Below, in pieces: positions 55,065-63,983 of a stretch of DNA of 64,000 bases. The stretch spans positions 186,001 to 250,000 of the forward strand of contig CAWHFM010000007.1 in NCBI GenBank assembly GCA_963828505.1, given 5' to 3'. The stretch comes from Bog-473 sp963828505 (lineage in GTDB: Bacteria > Actinomycetota > Acidimicrobiia > Acidimicrobiales > RAAP-2). The notes below the pieces were generated by a model, which saw only the letters and a program-made list of their open reading frames with translations, had not been told where the DNA came from and ran no database searches. Each line of letters begins with the position of its first letter. Positions within the stretch are counted from its first letter, which is position 1. The translations under genes were made by a program, and so were the position numbers.

Positions 55065-55889
55065 ATGCGAGTGCAGCGCGCTGCCGTCGTTCTCATCGCC
55101 GCGCTCGCTTGCACAGCATGTACCACGACGGCCTCCCCGGGCGCTCGATCGACTCGGAGAGTGCATGCTCCTAGCCCTGCTCCCACGACCGCCGTACCGA
55201 CCGTTCCTACCACCACCTCGACCACGACCACGACGCCGGTATCTCAGCCCGCGACCACAGTTCCCTCACCCGGAACCCGTACCTTCTCCGTTGAAGGTGC
55301 AGTATTGACCAGCGGGAGCTGGCTCTCGGTCGGGCTGCATCCCACGACCGCGCCCATTCAACTCCAGGCGTCTGCCGGTACGCCCCTCGAGGTCTGTCCT
55401 GCGGGTCTTGACGGGGGCCTTTCGGACAGCTCGTGGCCGCCGTGGTTCAGGTTTCCATCGTGCATGGCTCTGTCATCTACCGGCGCCGCCACGCTTCCCC
55501 CAACCGACGGATTGACCCACGTTGCCTTCGCGGTGAAACCAAAGTCAGGTGCCGCAGTGGTGCCGTTGACGCTTACCGTCAACTACACCCCGACTGATTC
55601 TTTCGTCGAGGTCATCCCACCGGCCGGTGCCTCTCAGACGGCGATGACCGTCACTTACACGCCTGAATCCGAAACGACCGGCGCGCAAGTCACTCCGGTG
55701 AATTCGGTCGAGCCGGCACCAGGATTCACTCTCGTGGTTTCGCAAGCAGGACGGTTCCTGACTCAACCCGCCATCTGCGACTTTCCTTCGGAGCTTTCTT
55801 GTGTCGGCAGTGTGACTCCAGGCGAGCCGATCACTGCCCGTCTCTCGGGACCTGCTGGGCCGGTGATTCTGAACCTTGCGTGGAAATAG
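55065..55889 (+). CDS. Putative secreted lipoprotein
   Basis: A 274-residue protein with a type II signal peptide: VQRAAVVLIAALACTAC, where LAC (or TAC) is the lipobox Cys. A 50-residue Thr/Pro-rich spacer (TTSTTTTTPVSQPATT) follows, then a beta-rich domain of about 190 residues with four Cys and repeats of the LTLTVNYTP/MTVTYTPES type. Probably anchored outside the membrane. No family recognised. Confidence 0.72.
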   Translation: MRVQRAAVVLIAALACTACTTTASPGARSTRRVHAPSPAPTTAVPTVPTTTSTTTTTPVSQPATTVPSPGTRTFSVEGAVLTSGSWLSVGLHPTTAPIQLQASAGTPLEVCPAGLDGGLSDSSWPPWFRFPSCMALSSTGAATLPPTDGLTHVAFAVKPKSGAAVVPLTLTVNYTPTDSFVEVIPPAGASQTAMTVTYTPESETTGAQVTPVNSVEPAPGFTLVVSQAGRFLTQPAICDFPSELSCVGSVTPGEPITARLSGPAGPVILNLAWK

Positions 55890-56152
55890 GTACGGCACGC
55901 GCTGCCTGGCAACGACCAGATTCTGGAAGCCGTGAACTGACCGCTGACTTGGGCGAGCGCTGTCCTACGCCGGAACGATCCCTCCCTCGGGCTTTCTCGG
56001 CCGCGCCGAATGCAAGCGGACGTAACTGCGGCGGGCCGCAGCACGCCGCGCCGCCGCCGCCGGAACAGTTCTCGGGAAGGGACTCTCCAGCGGTCCCCAG
56101 GTCGGCGCCGCCGCAGGCGATCCGTTCGGTGATGTCCGCACAGGACCCGTGA

Positions 56153-56683
56153 ATGAGCGACCATATGGAGGTGACGCTCATCCGTTTCTGTACGGCATGC
56201 GGAACTGAAATTGGTCTGGTTGCCCCGGGCCGGTGTGTTCACTGCGGTCACGAGTACTGGAGAAACCCCAAGCCCTGCGGTGGCGCGTGTGTCGTGAACA
56301 ATGGAGAACTCCTTCTGGTCCTCCGGGCCAATGATCCTGGTGCCGGGCTATGGGATCTTCCGGGAGGATTCTGCGATCCCGAGGAGCATCCGTTGGCAAC
56401 GGCTCAGCGTGAGGTACACGAAGAGACGGGACTCACCCTCTGCTCCATGAGATTTCTGGGAATGTGGCTCGACACCTATGGCGACGAAGACCCACCTGAA
56501 GTCACTCTCAATATCTATTTCGTGGGCCAGGCAGACCGCCCCGAGCTGGCGCGAACCAGCACCGAGACGGCGGAGATCCGGTGGTTCAGTCCCAGGAACG
56601 TCCCCGTCGACAGCCTGGCTTTCGCCCACGTCGACCTGGCCATCCGCCGTTGGTCTGAGGACCGGCGGTCGGGGCAGGATTGA
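56153..56683 (+). CDS. Nudix hydrolase with N-terminal zinc ribbon
   Basis: A 176-residue protein (start ATG 56153; ATG 56165 also possible). The zinc ribbon FCTACGTEI...RCVHCGHEY occupies about residues 12-35. The Nudix box GGFCDPEEHPLATAQREVHE then ETGL matches GX5EX7REUXEEXGU. This NudC-like or ADP-ribose-pyrophosphatase-like layout suggests hydrolysis of a nucleoside diphosphate linked to another group; the SQPWW element of NudC is not seen. Confidence 0.87.
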   Translation: MSDHMEVTLIRFCTACGTEIGLVAPGRCVHCGHEYWRNPKPCGGACVVNNGELLLVLRANDPGAGLWDLPGGFCDPEEHPLATAQREVHEETGLTLCSMRFLGMWLDTYGDEDPPEVTLNIYFVGQADRPELARTSTETAEIRWFSPRNVPVDSLAFAHVDLAIRRWSEDRRSGQD

Positions 56684-56749
56684 CGGCCGCCTGACACTCG
56701 CCCCAAAACGGCGGCGCCGACACGGCAGCTGACAAGCGACAGCACGCCA

Positions 56750-57880
56750 TCAGAGGCTGTCGCGCGGGTTGGGAAGGACGGCCGACGTCCACGCGAGTCC
56801 TATGCACATTTCGTCGGTTGATCCGTCGCCCCAGGTGACGAAATGGGGTGGCGCGTTCCGAAGGATCGGCAACTCCTGCGCCAGCGTCGGGTCGTAGGTG
56901 CACGTGACCTGCACCGGCTCACCAGCGCTGACGGGAACGGGGTTGCTGAGGTTGTACGACTTCTGGTCGTGGAAGTCGAAGTTGGGCACGTCGAGGACGG
57001 TCTTTGCCTGTGGCGTCCCCGGGTTGAGCACCATCTTGAAGGATCGTCCCAGGAGGTGCATATGTGCGTACACCCTGACGATGTAACCGCTCTTCTCGAT
57101 CCGTGAAGTACAGGAGGTCGAGTCTCCTTCGGGTGGATCGGCCGGGTTGTTGCCGCAGAGTGCTTCGATCCCGTTCACCTCGTCCACGGCAGACTGGCCG
57201 AAGCGCTGTCCCAGGTTGGCCAAGGATGCCGCCCGGTTGCACAGCGGACCGCTGACACCTGGCGAACACGGGATGTCAGGAGGTGCGAGCATCAAGTTGA
57301 GGTGGAGGGGGAGGAGCGGTGCCGACTCGGGCACAGTGTCAAGCACCAGCGAGTTCTTCACCGCCTTGTCACCGAGTAACAGCGTGTAGTGCACCTGCAT
57401 CACGACGAGGCTGCCGGCCGGGAGCGGGACGCCGGTGCCCTTCGGGAAGTCGTCCACACCGGCGCCCGGAGTCCAGAACGTCAAAAGCGGCACGGCTGCG
57501 ACTCCGGCCGGGTCCGAGCTCGGAAGCGGTAAACCGAAACACGTCCAGCCGCGCCCCCCTCTGTTTTCCTGTTCCGCGGTAGCGGCCAGGGAGGGTGGCA
57601 GGAGGAACAGCGCCGCGTGGTGAACCTCGTCACTACCCGCGACGAATTTGCTCGAGACGATGTATTCGTTCCGGGTCACGTGAGGGTTGACCAGCGTGCA
57701 GTGGTAGTCGTCCGTGGTTCCCGGAGCCGCGATCGGCTTGTACGCGTGGGCCATGGTCATCGAAATGGCGGTAACCGATGGCGGGGAGCCCGAAGCCGCG
57801 GTGGGAGTGGCCGATATCGAGGCTCCGGTGACCGCCAATATCGCTGCAGCGACGAACACCAGCATCCGGGTGAACCGCAT
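56750..57880 (-). CDS. Secreted PHM-like type II copper monooxygenase
   Basis: ATG 57880 gives 376 residues with signal peptide MLVFVAAAILAVTGASISA. All six copper ligands of the peptidylglycine-monooxygenase fold are present. CuH has H87 and H88 (DEVHHAALF) and H164 (MQVHYT). CuM has H273 and H275 (YAHMHLLG) and M358 (TDEMCIG). The known enzymes (PHM, dopamine beta-monooxygenase) hydroxylate a C-H bond using ascorbate and O2 with two uncoupled copper atoms. Bacterial secreted members are mostly uncharacterised. The convergent neighbour is the Nudix gene. The frame is open upstream to 58090, but that part is an integrase relic. Confidence 0.85.
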   Translation of the reverse strand: MRFTRMLVFVAAAILAVTGASISATPTAASGSPPSVTAISMTMAHAYKPIAAPGTTDDYHCTLVNPHVTRNEYIVSSKFVAGSDEVHHAALFLLPPSLAATAEQENRGGRGWTCFGLPLPSSDPAGVAAVPLLTFWTPGAGVDDFPKGTGVPLPAGSLVVMQVHYTLLLGDKAVKNSLVLDTVPESAPLLPLHLNLMLAPPDIPCSPGVSGPLCNRAASLANLGQRFGQSAVDEVNGIEALCGNNPADPPEGDSTSCTSRIEKSGYIVRVYAHMHLLGRSFKMVLNPGTPQAKTVLDVPNFDFHDQKSYNLSNPVPVSAGEPVQVTCTYDPTLAQELPILRNAPPHFVTWGDGSTDEMCIGLAWTSAVLPNPRDSL

Positions 57881-58011
57881 GTCAGGCGAAATTAACAGGG
57901 CAGCGGTCTGACCGCTCGGAAGACTGCTACGCGCCAGCCGCAGACTGGACGACGCGAGGCCGGCAGCGGACCACGACGACCCCGTCGTGCTTGTCCGGTC
58001 CGAGGTGAGGA

Positions 58012-58090
58012 GTTCGTTGGCACCGGCCTCCGCTGCGGGGGTAGCCAAACCAGCACGCAAGTTGTGACCGCTGAAGGCGTCAGGGTCCAC
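58012..58090 (-). pseudogene. Tyrosine-recombinase (phage integrase) C-terminal remnant
   Basis: DPDAFSGHNLRAGLATPAA followed by EAGANEL is the conserved H-x-L-R box of tyrosine recombinases (usually GHSLRAGFATAAA). It is in frame with, and directly upstream of, the copper monooxygenase, but no catalytic Tyr follows and no upstream integrase domain is found. Confidence 0.65.
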
Positions 58091-58377
58091 GGCTAGCCAG
58101 AGGCCTAGCCCGGCGGCAGGAACTCCGATCGCGATGGTCAGCGCCTGTCTCGGTCATCGGGATCGCCCGACGACATCGAACGTCGCCAGTACTTCCGCCC
58201 GCGCAGAATCACCAGGCAGCCGCGGTATTAGGCCCGCTACTCGACGTCAAACAGGACTGAGCCGAGGGTGCTCCAATGGTGTGACGGTGGCCCCCATTTC
58301 TCATAACGGGGTCCAGACCCTCGGTTCCGGCGCGTGCGGGTTGTTGGTGGCGTCGAAGTTTCTGATTTCAGCGACTC
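58091..58377. other. Intergenic region, no gene supported
   Basis: No domain or convincing start in any frame. It lies between an integrase remnant and the stop of a frameshifted membrane-protein gene. Confidence 0.4.
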
Positions 58378-59482
58378 CTACGGCGAGTGAGTACTCCATC
58401 CGAAGATGCTCAAGTAAGCGGCCGACACCGCTCCGACGGCGACGATGAGAAGTTTCCATGCCGTGGAGATATCTGTAAGTACCGAGGACAGCCCGATGAG
58501 GACCAACGGCACGCTGGTACCCAGGCCGATCTTGGCGTTCCTCCCCGCCGACGGGTGAATTTCGACGGGAATGTCGAGAGCGGGGCCCTGAACGCCCTCA
58601 CCCGGACGCAGACCGATCGTCGTGTACTTGACTCCACTCGTTATCATCGTCGCCACCATTCGGACAGACTGCACGTCGTACGGTGACCCGATCGACAGCT
58701 GTGTAGGTCCGACCGGCTGAAGAGTAGTTCCATCGAGGACGATGTTCATCACTGTTGATGTGGTGACCAATCCAGGCTGCGCCTGGAGGAATTCTAGTTC
58801 GTACTCTTCGCCTGAGGTGAGCCGATAACTGTGTGATCCGCCTTGGCTGGCCACGCTCTCGTCACCATGGTTGAGGCGGAGCACGTAGCCGAAGCGGGCC
58901 GAGGCAAAGGTTTCCGTCCTAGATAGGTGATTGGTGGTGAGACGGAATACCTCCGGCACCGCCTGAGGGTTCGGGGCTCGTACAACGCCGCTGTTCTTGT
59001 CCGTGAGGACATTTCGGTCCGACCGGATGGCGTATTTGTCGTATGGGAGGGGAGATCCGTATCCTCAAGGGTCTGACGATAGGCCGCGGTCCGCGCCGGA
59101 TGCATCTCTTTGTGCGGATCGTGCGGATCCGGTGGAGGAGCTGTCAAGGACAGGACATCTCCGACCACAAACTCGACGAGGTGGATGTCGCCCTCTCGGA
59201 AAGCATCGACGACTGTCCCGGTGCACATGGGGAAGAGGACGGGTGTGAAGTATTGGTGAGCCTGCTGCAAGACGAAGTGGACAACTATTTCCTCGTGGGC
59301 GAGCTCTTGCGTGGTCCACGAGGCCAGAGCCGCGTTGTCTACAAACTTCGAGTCATACCGGAACGTCATGCGGTACCCGATCGGGGCGGCAAGAACGTTC
59401 AGGATGTCTTGTGCGTATTGAGGCTGAGCGTTTGATTCGAAGAGATAGAGCAGCTCCGCCCTGCCGTTCAGGCCGTCTTCAT
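58378..59482 (-). pseudogene. Frameshifted gene for a membrane-anchored protein of unknown function
   Basis: Reconstructed from two frames. The start ATG 59480-59482 overlaps the upstream stop (ATGA). An indel just after it leads into NGRAELLYLFESNAQPQYAQ and DILNVLAAPIGYRMTFRYDS. Near 59072 the frame changes into GYGSPLPYDKYAIRSDRNVL and continues to the stop at 58378. Total about 365 residues. The C-terminus has two hydrophobic segments (PLVLIGLSSVLTDI and LLIVAVGAVSAAYLSIFGW). No family recognised. Both pieces have good codon-position structure, so this was a real gene. Confidence 0.6.
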
Positions 59483-59846
59483 GGCAACTGCCACGCGATC
59501 TCGAAGATCTTCGTATCCTTGCTGGGTGTCAGGCCACGCCAGGAGGCAATCACGGTCCACGGCCTTCGGTCCCCAGGGTCCAGATTGGGACAGGGTCAAA
59601 TTGCTCGAGAGTCAGATCGAGGTCCTCACCATCAACCATCGCCCAGAAGTATGTCGTCTGCCCGCCGGCGGCAGCCCGAAGGAGTTCACCATCGAGGTAG
59701 ACCTGGAGCACGAGGGACGTGACAGCGGATTGGGCCAATGCTGGGCTCTTGTCCCACCACCCATCCGGCTCGTATGAGGTGTCACGGCTCCAGGAGGCCC
59801 TGACCTCAAAAAGCTTCATCTTCGGATCCTGCGTCGCTATCAACAT
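59479..59846 (-). pseudogene. Frameshifted small gene upstream of the membrane-protein gene
   Basis: ATG 59846 begins MLIATQDPKMKLFEVRASWS and reads to IWTLGTEGRGP, then a stop. One frame over, PWTVIASWRGLTPSKDTKIF and EIAWQLP continue to a TGA that overlaps the next ATG as ATGA (59479-59482). An indel near 59545 joins them into about 122 residues. Unknown family. The IS630 element inserted about 20 bases upstream of its ATG, cutting it from its promoter. Confidence 0.55.
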
Positions 59847-59864
59847 GTTCCGCGAGGATCTTAC

Positions 59865-59884
59865 CTAGTGTGCTGTCCGGCTGA
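59865..59884 (+). repeat. Left terminal inverted repeat of the IS630 element
   Basis: CTAGTGTGCTGTCCGGCTGA, a 20-base exact match to the complement of 61080-61099. Confidence 0.95.
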
Positions 59885-61096
59885 AGGGGCGTGAAAGTCG
59901 TGGGTTCATGCGCTTACCCCCTCGTTGATAGTGCCGCAGTAGCCGGCCAGCCGCTCGAGGATCTGTTCCGCGCTCTTGTGCCACACGAAGGGCTTCGGGT
60001 CCTCGTTCCATACGTCGACCCATGCCTGGATGTCGGTGGCGAGTTCCTTGGCGCTCGTGTGCGCCGATCGCTTGAGCTTCTTGGTCGTGAGGGCCGAGAA
60101 CCAGCGCTCGACGAGGTTCATCCACGAGCCGTACGTCGGGGTGAAGTGGAGGTGGAAGCGGCGGTGGCGGAGCAGCCAGCGCTGCACCTTGGGCGTCTTG
60201 TGAGTCGAGAGGTTGTCCAAGATCACGTGCACGTCGAGCTCGGCTGGGACTTCACGGTCGATCTTGTTCAAAAAGGCGATGAAGTCGTTCTGATTGTGGC
60301 TTTTTCGGATGTCGGAGATGACGGTGCCACGCGCGATGTCGAGCGCAGCGAAAAGATCGACGGTGCCGTGACGCTCGTAGTCATGCGTTGCCCGCTGGGG
60401 CGTCGTGGGCAGCAACGGCAACGTCGGAGCTGTGCGGTTGAGCGCCTGGATCTGCGGCTTCTCGTCGACGGCGAAGACCGCGGCGGCCTCGGGCGGGTTC
60501 ATGTAGAGGCCGACGATGTCACGGACCTTTTCGATCAGATCGGGGTCCGGCGATACCTTGAAACTGTCCTGGTGCCAGGGCTTCAACCCGAAGGCCCGCC
60601 AGATCTCGGCCACGGTGGTCTTGGAGATCCCGTGTTTGGCCGCCAACCCCCTGGTCGACCAGTGCGTGTCTGCACCAGGAGCGGACTCGAGCGTGTCGAC
60701 GACGACCGCTTCGATCGTCTCATCCGCGATGGTGCGCGCCGCGCCCGGACGAGGCGCATCGCAGAGTCCTTCGAGCCGGTCGGCGGCGAAGCGATGACGC
60801 CACTTCGACACCGTCGTCGGGTGCACCCGCTCGGCGGCGGCGATCGCTTGATTGGTCATCCCCTCCGCGCAGGCCAGCACGATGCGACTGCGCAGGGCGA
60901 GAGCTTGGGCCGAAGAGTGCCGACGCACCCAACGCTGCAGCGTCTCGCGTTCGGTGTCGCTCAGCTCGATGACAACGGTCGGACGTCCCCGTGTGGACAT
61001 GGCACCTCCCATGGTGGCTAACACAGGAGAACGCGACCGGAGGGACAAAATTCCCGGATCGGGGTAATTTCTCAGTCAATCAGCCGGACAGCACAC
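59868..61096. mobile_element. IS630-family insertion sequence
   Basis: A complete element. The inverted ends CTAGTGTGCTGTCCGGCTGA (59865-59884) and its exact complement (61080-61099) match over 20 bases including the flanking TA. TA at 59866-59867 and 61097-61098 is the target duplication expected for IS630/Tc1-type transposons. One transposase gene fills the element. The ends are perfect and the transposase is intact, so the insertion is probably recent. Confidence 0.92.
59906..61000 (-). CDS. IS630-family transposase
   Basis: ATG 61000 with GGGAGG four bases upstream gives 364 residues. An N-terminal helix-turn-helix (MTNQAIAAAERVHPTTVSKW) and a second winged helix (THWSTRGLAAKHGISKTTVAEI) precede the DDE domain: first Asp in FAVDEKPQIQ, second in VILDNLSTHK, and the Glu in YGSWMNLVERWF. 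Full length for the family and no interruption. Confidence 0.93.
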   Translation of the reverse strand: MSTRGRPTVVIELSDTERETLQRWVRRHSSAQALALRSRIVLACAEGMTNQAIAAAERVHPTTVSKWRHRFAADRLEGLCDAPRPGAARTIADETIEAVVVDTLESAPGADTHWSTRGLAAKHGISKTTVAEIWRAFGLKPWHQDSFKVSPDPDLIEKVRDIVGLYMNPPEAAAVFAVDEKPQIQALNRTAPTLPLLPTTPQRATHDYERHGTVDLFAALDIARGTVISDIRKSHNQNDFIAFLNKIDREVPAELDVHVILDNLSTHKTPKVQRWLLRHRRFHLHFTPTYGSWMNLVERWFSALTTKKLKRSAHTSAKELATDIQAWVDVWNEDPKPFVWHKSAEQILERLAGYCGTINEGVSA

Positions 61097-61099
61097 TAG
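61080..61099 (-). repeat. Right terminal inverted repeat of the IS630 element
   Basis: TCAGCCGGACAGCACACTAG, the exact complement of the left end at 59865-59884. Confidence 0.95.
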
Positions 61100-61245
61100 G
61101 TGATCACGATCCAGGCCGGCGGCTGCGGTGCTTCCGAAATCACTGACGACCGACCTTGTAGCGGTGGAACTTCACGGGACCTTTGCCACATCCTTGTCGC
61201 ACGGGGACACATTGATCCGGTTCCACTCGGCGAGGCGACCGCCGG

Positions 61246-62235
61246 TCAGGATTGGACGTGGTCGGCCAGAAATCGACGGATCTCCTCAGTCAGCTCGTCG
61301 TCTTCAGGGGCACCGAAGAACCCACCGTGAGGCATGGCCTCGAATACGTGCAGCTGGGCATCGACCCCGCCGGTCCGCAGCTTCCGGTGCATCCGAACCG
61401 TGTTGGACAAAAACAGGTCTCGGGTCCCAGCTTGCAGAAACGTCGGCGGGAATGGAGCGGTGAGGTCGCCAAACAGTGGCGAGAGATAGGGGTCCCGGAG
61501 ATCATGGTCACCGGCATAGAGCGCGATGGAGTCGGCCAGACTCTCGGTCAGCACGCAATCGATACCCAAGTTTGTCTGGAACGAGTCGCCGGACTCAGTC
61601 AGGTCGACTTCGGGCGTCAGCAGGATGAGGGCCGCCGGAAGGGGCAGCCCCTCATCTCGCGCCCGCAACATCAGAGCGGCCGCCAAGTTGCCACCAGCCG
61701 AACCCCCGCCGACCACGATCTGTTCGGGCGTCCGAACATCGAGCAGACCTCGGTAGACAGCGAGAACGTCATCGAGCGCGGCTGGGTAGGGATGGTCAGG
61801 GGGCATCCGATAGTCGACGGACCACGTCTGCATCTGCACTTGGGCGGCCATCCTTCGTGCCATCACTTCGCACGCCTCGCCGCTGCCCATCAGCAGCGAA
61901 CCCCCGTGGATGTCCAAGTAGATCGGTAGCGTGTCACCCTCGTCCACGCCTTCCGGCGTGATCACGAATACTGGTACCCCACGGACCGACTTCGATTGAA
62001 CGGACGAGCGGAGATGCTCGACCTGTGCACCCATGACTGCGACCAGCAACTCGTCTGTCTCCTTGATCAGAGCCCGCCATCCGGCGATGTCCCTTGGGGC
62101 GACGCGTTCAGCACCGCCACCGAACATGTCCATGCCGAGGAATTGCTGGGCCTGCTCGCTGACAGAAGTCGGCACCGGGATGAACCTGGAAACCTCACGG
62201 CCGCCGGCACTGCTCTCTTCGTCGTCCAACGTCAT
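61246..62235 (-). CDS. Alpha/beta hydrolase, hormone-sensitive-lipase family
   Basis: A 329-residue esterase/lipase-like enzyme. The oxyanion motif is IHGGSLLMGSGEAC (HGG type), the nucleophile elbow VVGGGSAGGNL, and the catalytic Asp and His lie in LQAGTRDLFLSNTV and PHGGFFGAP. This is the HSL (family IV) group acting on short-chain esters. ATG 62235 is supported by the conserved N-terminus. It is separated from the IS element by about 150 bases with no gene. Confidence 0.88.
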   Translation of the reverse strand: MTLDDEESSAGGREVSRFIPVPTSVSEQAQQFLGMDMFGGGAERVAPRDIAGWRALIKETDELLVAVMGAQVEHLRSSVQSKSVRGVPVFVITPEGVDEGDTLPIYLDIHGGSLLMGSGEACEVMARRMAAQVQMQTWSVDYRMPPDHPYPAALDDVLAVYRGLLDVRTPEQIVVGGGSAGGNLAAALMLRARDEGLPLPAALILLTPEVDLTESGDSFQTNLGIDCVLTESLADSIALYAGDHDLRDPYLSPLFGDLTAPFPPTFLQAGTRDLFLSNTVRMHRKLRTGGVDAQLHVFEAMPHGGFFGAPEDDELTEEIRRFLADHVQS

Positions 62236-62855
62236 CCATTGCTCCCCCTGAGGCGGTCACTTCCTCGGCAACGGTACTGCGGGGAGAGACCATCAGACGG
62301 TGACCAGCCGTCCGGGACCAACACGCGGACGGTCGAGCGGAGCAGGGCGATCGCGCAGCTCTCTCAACGGCGTAGGCACGGCGGCACAGAGCCTCCGGTC
62401 GTTCGCCCTGCCCCAATACATAGGCCCATTTCAGCGGCCGTGCAGGTCTGCACTCGTTCATGACGATTCGAGGTTGTTCTGCCACCGTCGTGCCATGAAG
62501 AAATCGGACGGGCACGTCAAGGGGCGCCGAAAGCAGGTGAGCAGGAGCGGAGCGGAGGCCGCAGTCTCCTCTAATCGGGCTTCCGAGCGGTTTCGCAGGT
62601 CTCTGTGGCCAAATCGATCCGAGCGGGCAGACGCGGCTTTGGTTCTACAGCTCGGCTGCCGCAGGCGTCATCGGGAAGGTTCTGATCGGCTGAGAGCCGT
62701 TCGTAGGACTCGCCGTCGACTCCCCCGCCGAGGTCATTCCCAGGGACCTGACGGTCGCTCCAGGAGTTACCGCGTCAGGGCCTCCGGGGGAGCTCAGGAG
62801 GCCGGCCCGTGGCTCGGCCTAACTGCCTACAGGTCGCCCCGAGCCGTCAGTCACC
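62236..62855. other. Intergenic region, no gene supported
   Basis: About 620 bases. Several frames are open but all are Arg/Ser-rich and match no family; no RNA or strong hairpin was recognised. Confidence 0.45.
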
Positions 62856-63689
62856 TCACCGTGGCAAGCACTCACCGTGCTCGACGACAGATGACACGAA
62901 CTCTGCCGTCATTCGGGCTCGCCGTCCGGCGGAAACGGAGAATTGCTCAGGTTCCTCGCGCCAGTAGGCAAGGGCCTCCTGAATGAGCGGTCGCCACCGC
63001 AGTGCGAACTCGCTGAGCGCGTACTCCCCGGCGGCTTCTTTGGTAACAACCTCTCCTGTCGCGATCGTGCAGTGCAGTCGTGGTGCCCCCAGAACGCCCC
63101 AGGCTGTCCAATAGCGCGGGCGAAGGGCGAACCAACGCAGTGGGGCACGAGCAACCTTCTCGGCCCATGGACGCCAGTAGCTGTCGAGGTTCCCAGCCGT
63201 CCACGAGCGGAGTCGCTCGGGTTCGCCATTGAGATTCAGCGCAGAAGGCCGAGGACCGCGAATCCGAACGCCATTCTCGGCCAGCACCTTCCATCCCACC
63301 GGACTCAGATCCGATCCCGCTTGTCCCGTCTTGAACCTCGCACCCACCTGGCTTGCCACGGGCCTGATTTGCGTGACCGCCCTGACCAGATCCGATTCAC
63401 GGATGAAGATCCCGTTCAACGGGCCGGTCAGCGGCGAGCGGCCCTCGTGGAGCGCCCTGGACCCAGTCACGAGACCGCTCTGGGCATGGGCAATGCGGAG
63501 GCGACCGACGCATTGTCTATCGACTGCGCCGTCCAGCACGCACACAAAATCCAGATCGCTGCGCCGGCGCCTGTAGCCTCCGAGCGCCACCGAGCCGACC
63601 AGGTAGAGGCCCACGACGGCTCCTGGCAACAGCCGGTCGATTTGCCTCAAATAGAACTGCGCGTCCCGCTGAGCAACCGCAACGTCCAC
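62856..63689 (-). CDS. Nucleotidyltransferase-domain protein, aminoglycoside adenylyltransferase-like
   Basis: GTG 63689 gives 277 residues. The pol-beta nucleotidyltransferase motif is VGLYLVGSVALGGYRRRRSD followed by LDF (GS...DxD). The C-terminal half is helical with APRLHCTIATGEVVTKEAAG and a WRPLIQEALAYW segment, the DUF4111-like domain of AadA-type enzymes. It may adenylylate an aminoglycoside or another metabolite; resistance is not proven by sequence. It begins at the base after the stop of the upstream small frame, so the two may be co-transcribed. Confidence 0.82.
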   Translation of the reverse strand: MDVAVAQRDAQFYLRQIDRLLPGAVVGLYLVGSVALGGYRRRRSDLDFVCVLDGAVDRQCVGRLRIAHAQSGLVTGSRALHEGRSPLTGPLNGIFIRESDLVRAVTQIRPVASQVGARFKTGQAGSDLSPVGWKVLAENGVRIRGPRPSALNLNGEPERLRSWTAGNLDSYWRPWAEKVARAPLRWFALRPRYWTAWGVLGAPRLHCTIATGEVVTKEAAGEYALSEFALRWRPLIQEALAYWREEPEQFSVSAGRRARMTAEFVSSVVEHGECLPR

Positions 63690-63983
63690 TCAATCGAGCC
63701 TTGCATACAAGGTGATCGTGCGTACGAACCCGCGTTGATGCGGGGTCAATGCCGGAACGTGCCCGTGATCGACTCCGACCTGCTGGTCGCCGTTCGGCAA
63801 CGCGCTGAGTGTCCCGTATGGATTTTGCAGGGCGAAACCCGAAGCCGGCTTCCGCCATCCCGGAGCCATCGAAGGAACGCAACTTCTTGCATAAGGGCGG
63901 CAGTGAACTCGACGGTCGGATCGACCTTTTTGCGGATGGAGTTCCGAAAGCGGATACTTCCGGCGTATGAGACCCGGAGTCAT
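63690..63983 (-). CDS. Small hypothetical protein, possibly frameshifted
   Basis: ATG 63983 gives 97 residues ending in ALTPHQRGFVRTITLYARLD, which is protein-like, and the stop touches the next GTG. In the upstream half a different frame (RKKVDPTVEFTAALMQEVAF then LRWLRDGG) looks better than the one used, so an indel near 63860 is likely. No family recognised. Confidence 0.4.
   Translation of the reverse strand: MTPGLIRRKYPLSELHPQKGRSDRRVHCRPYARSCVPSMAPGWRKPASGFALQNPYGTLSALPNGDQQVGVDHGHVPALTPHQRGFVRTITLYARLD

Noticed and set aside
59891..61021. 376-codon plus-strand frame
   Set aside because: Antisense of the IS630 transposase.
61100..61245. Short minus-strand frame ending at the IS630 target site
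   Set aside because: 31 codons, no motif; not enough to claim a disrupted gene.
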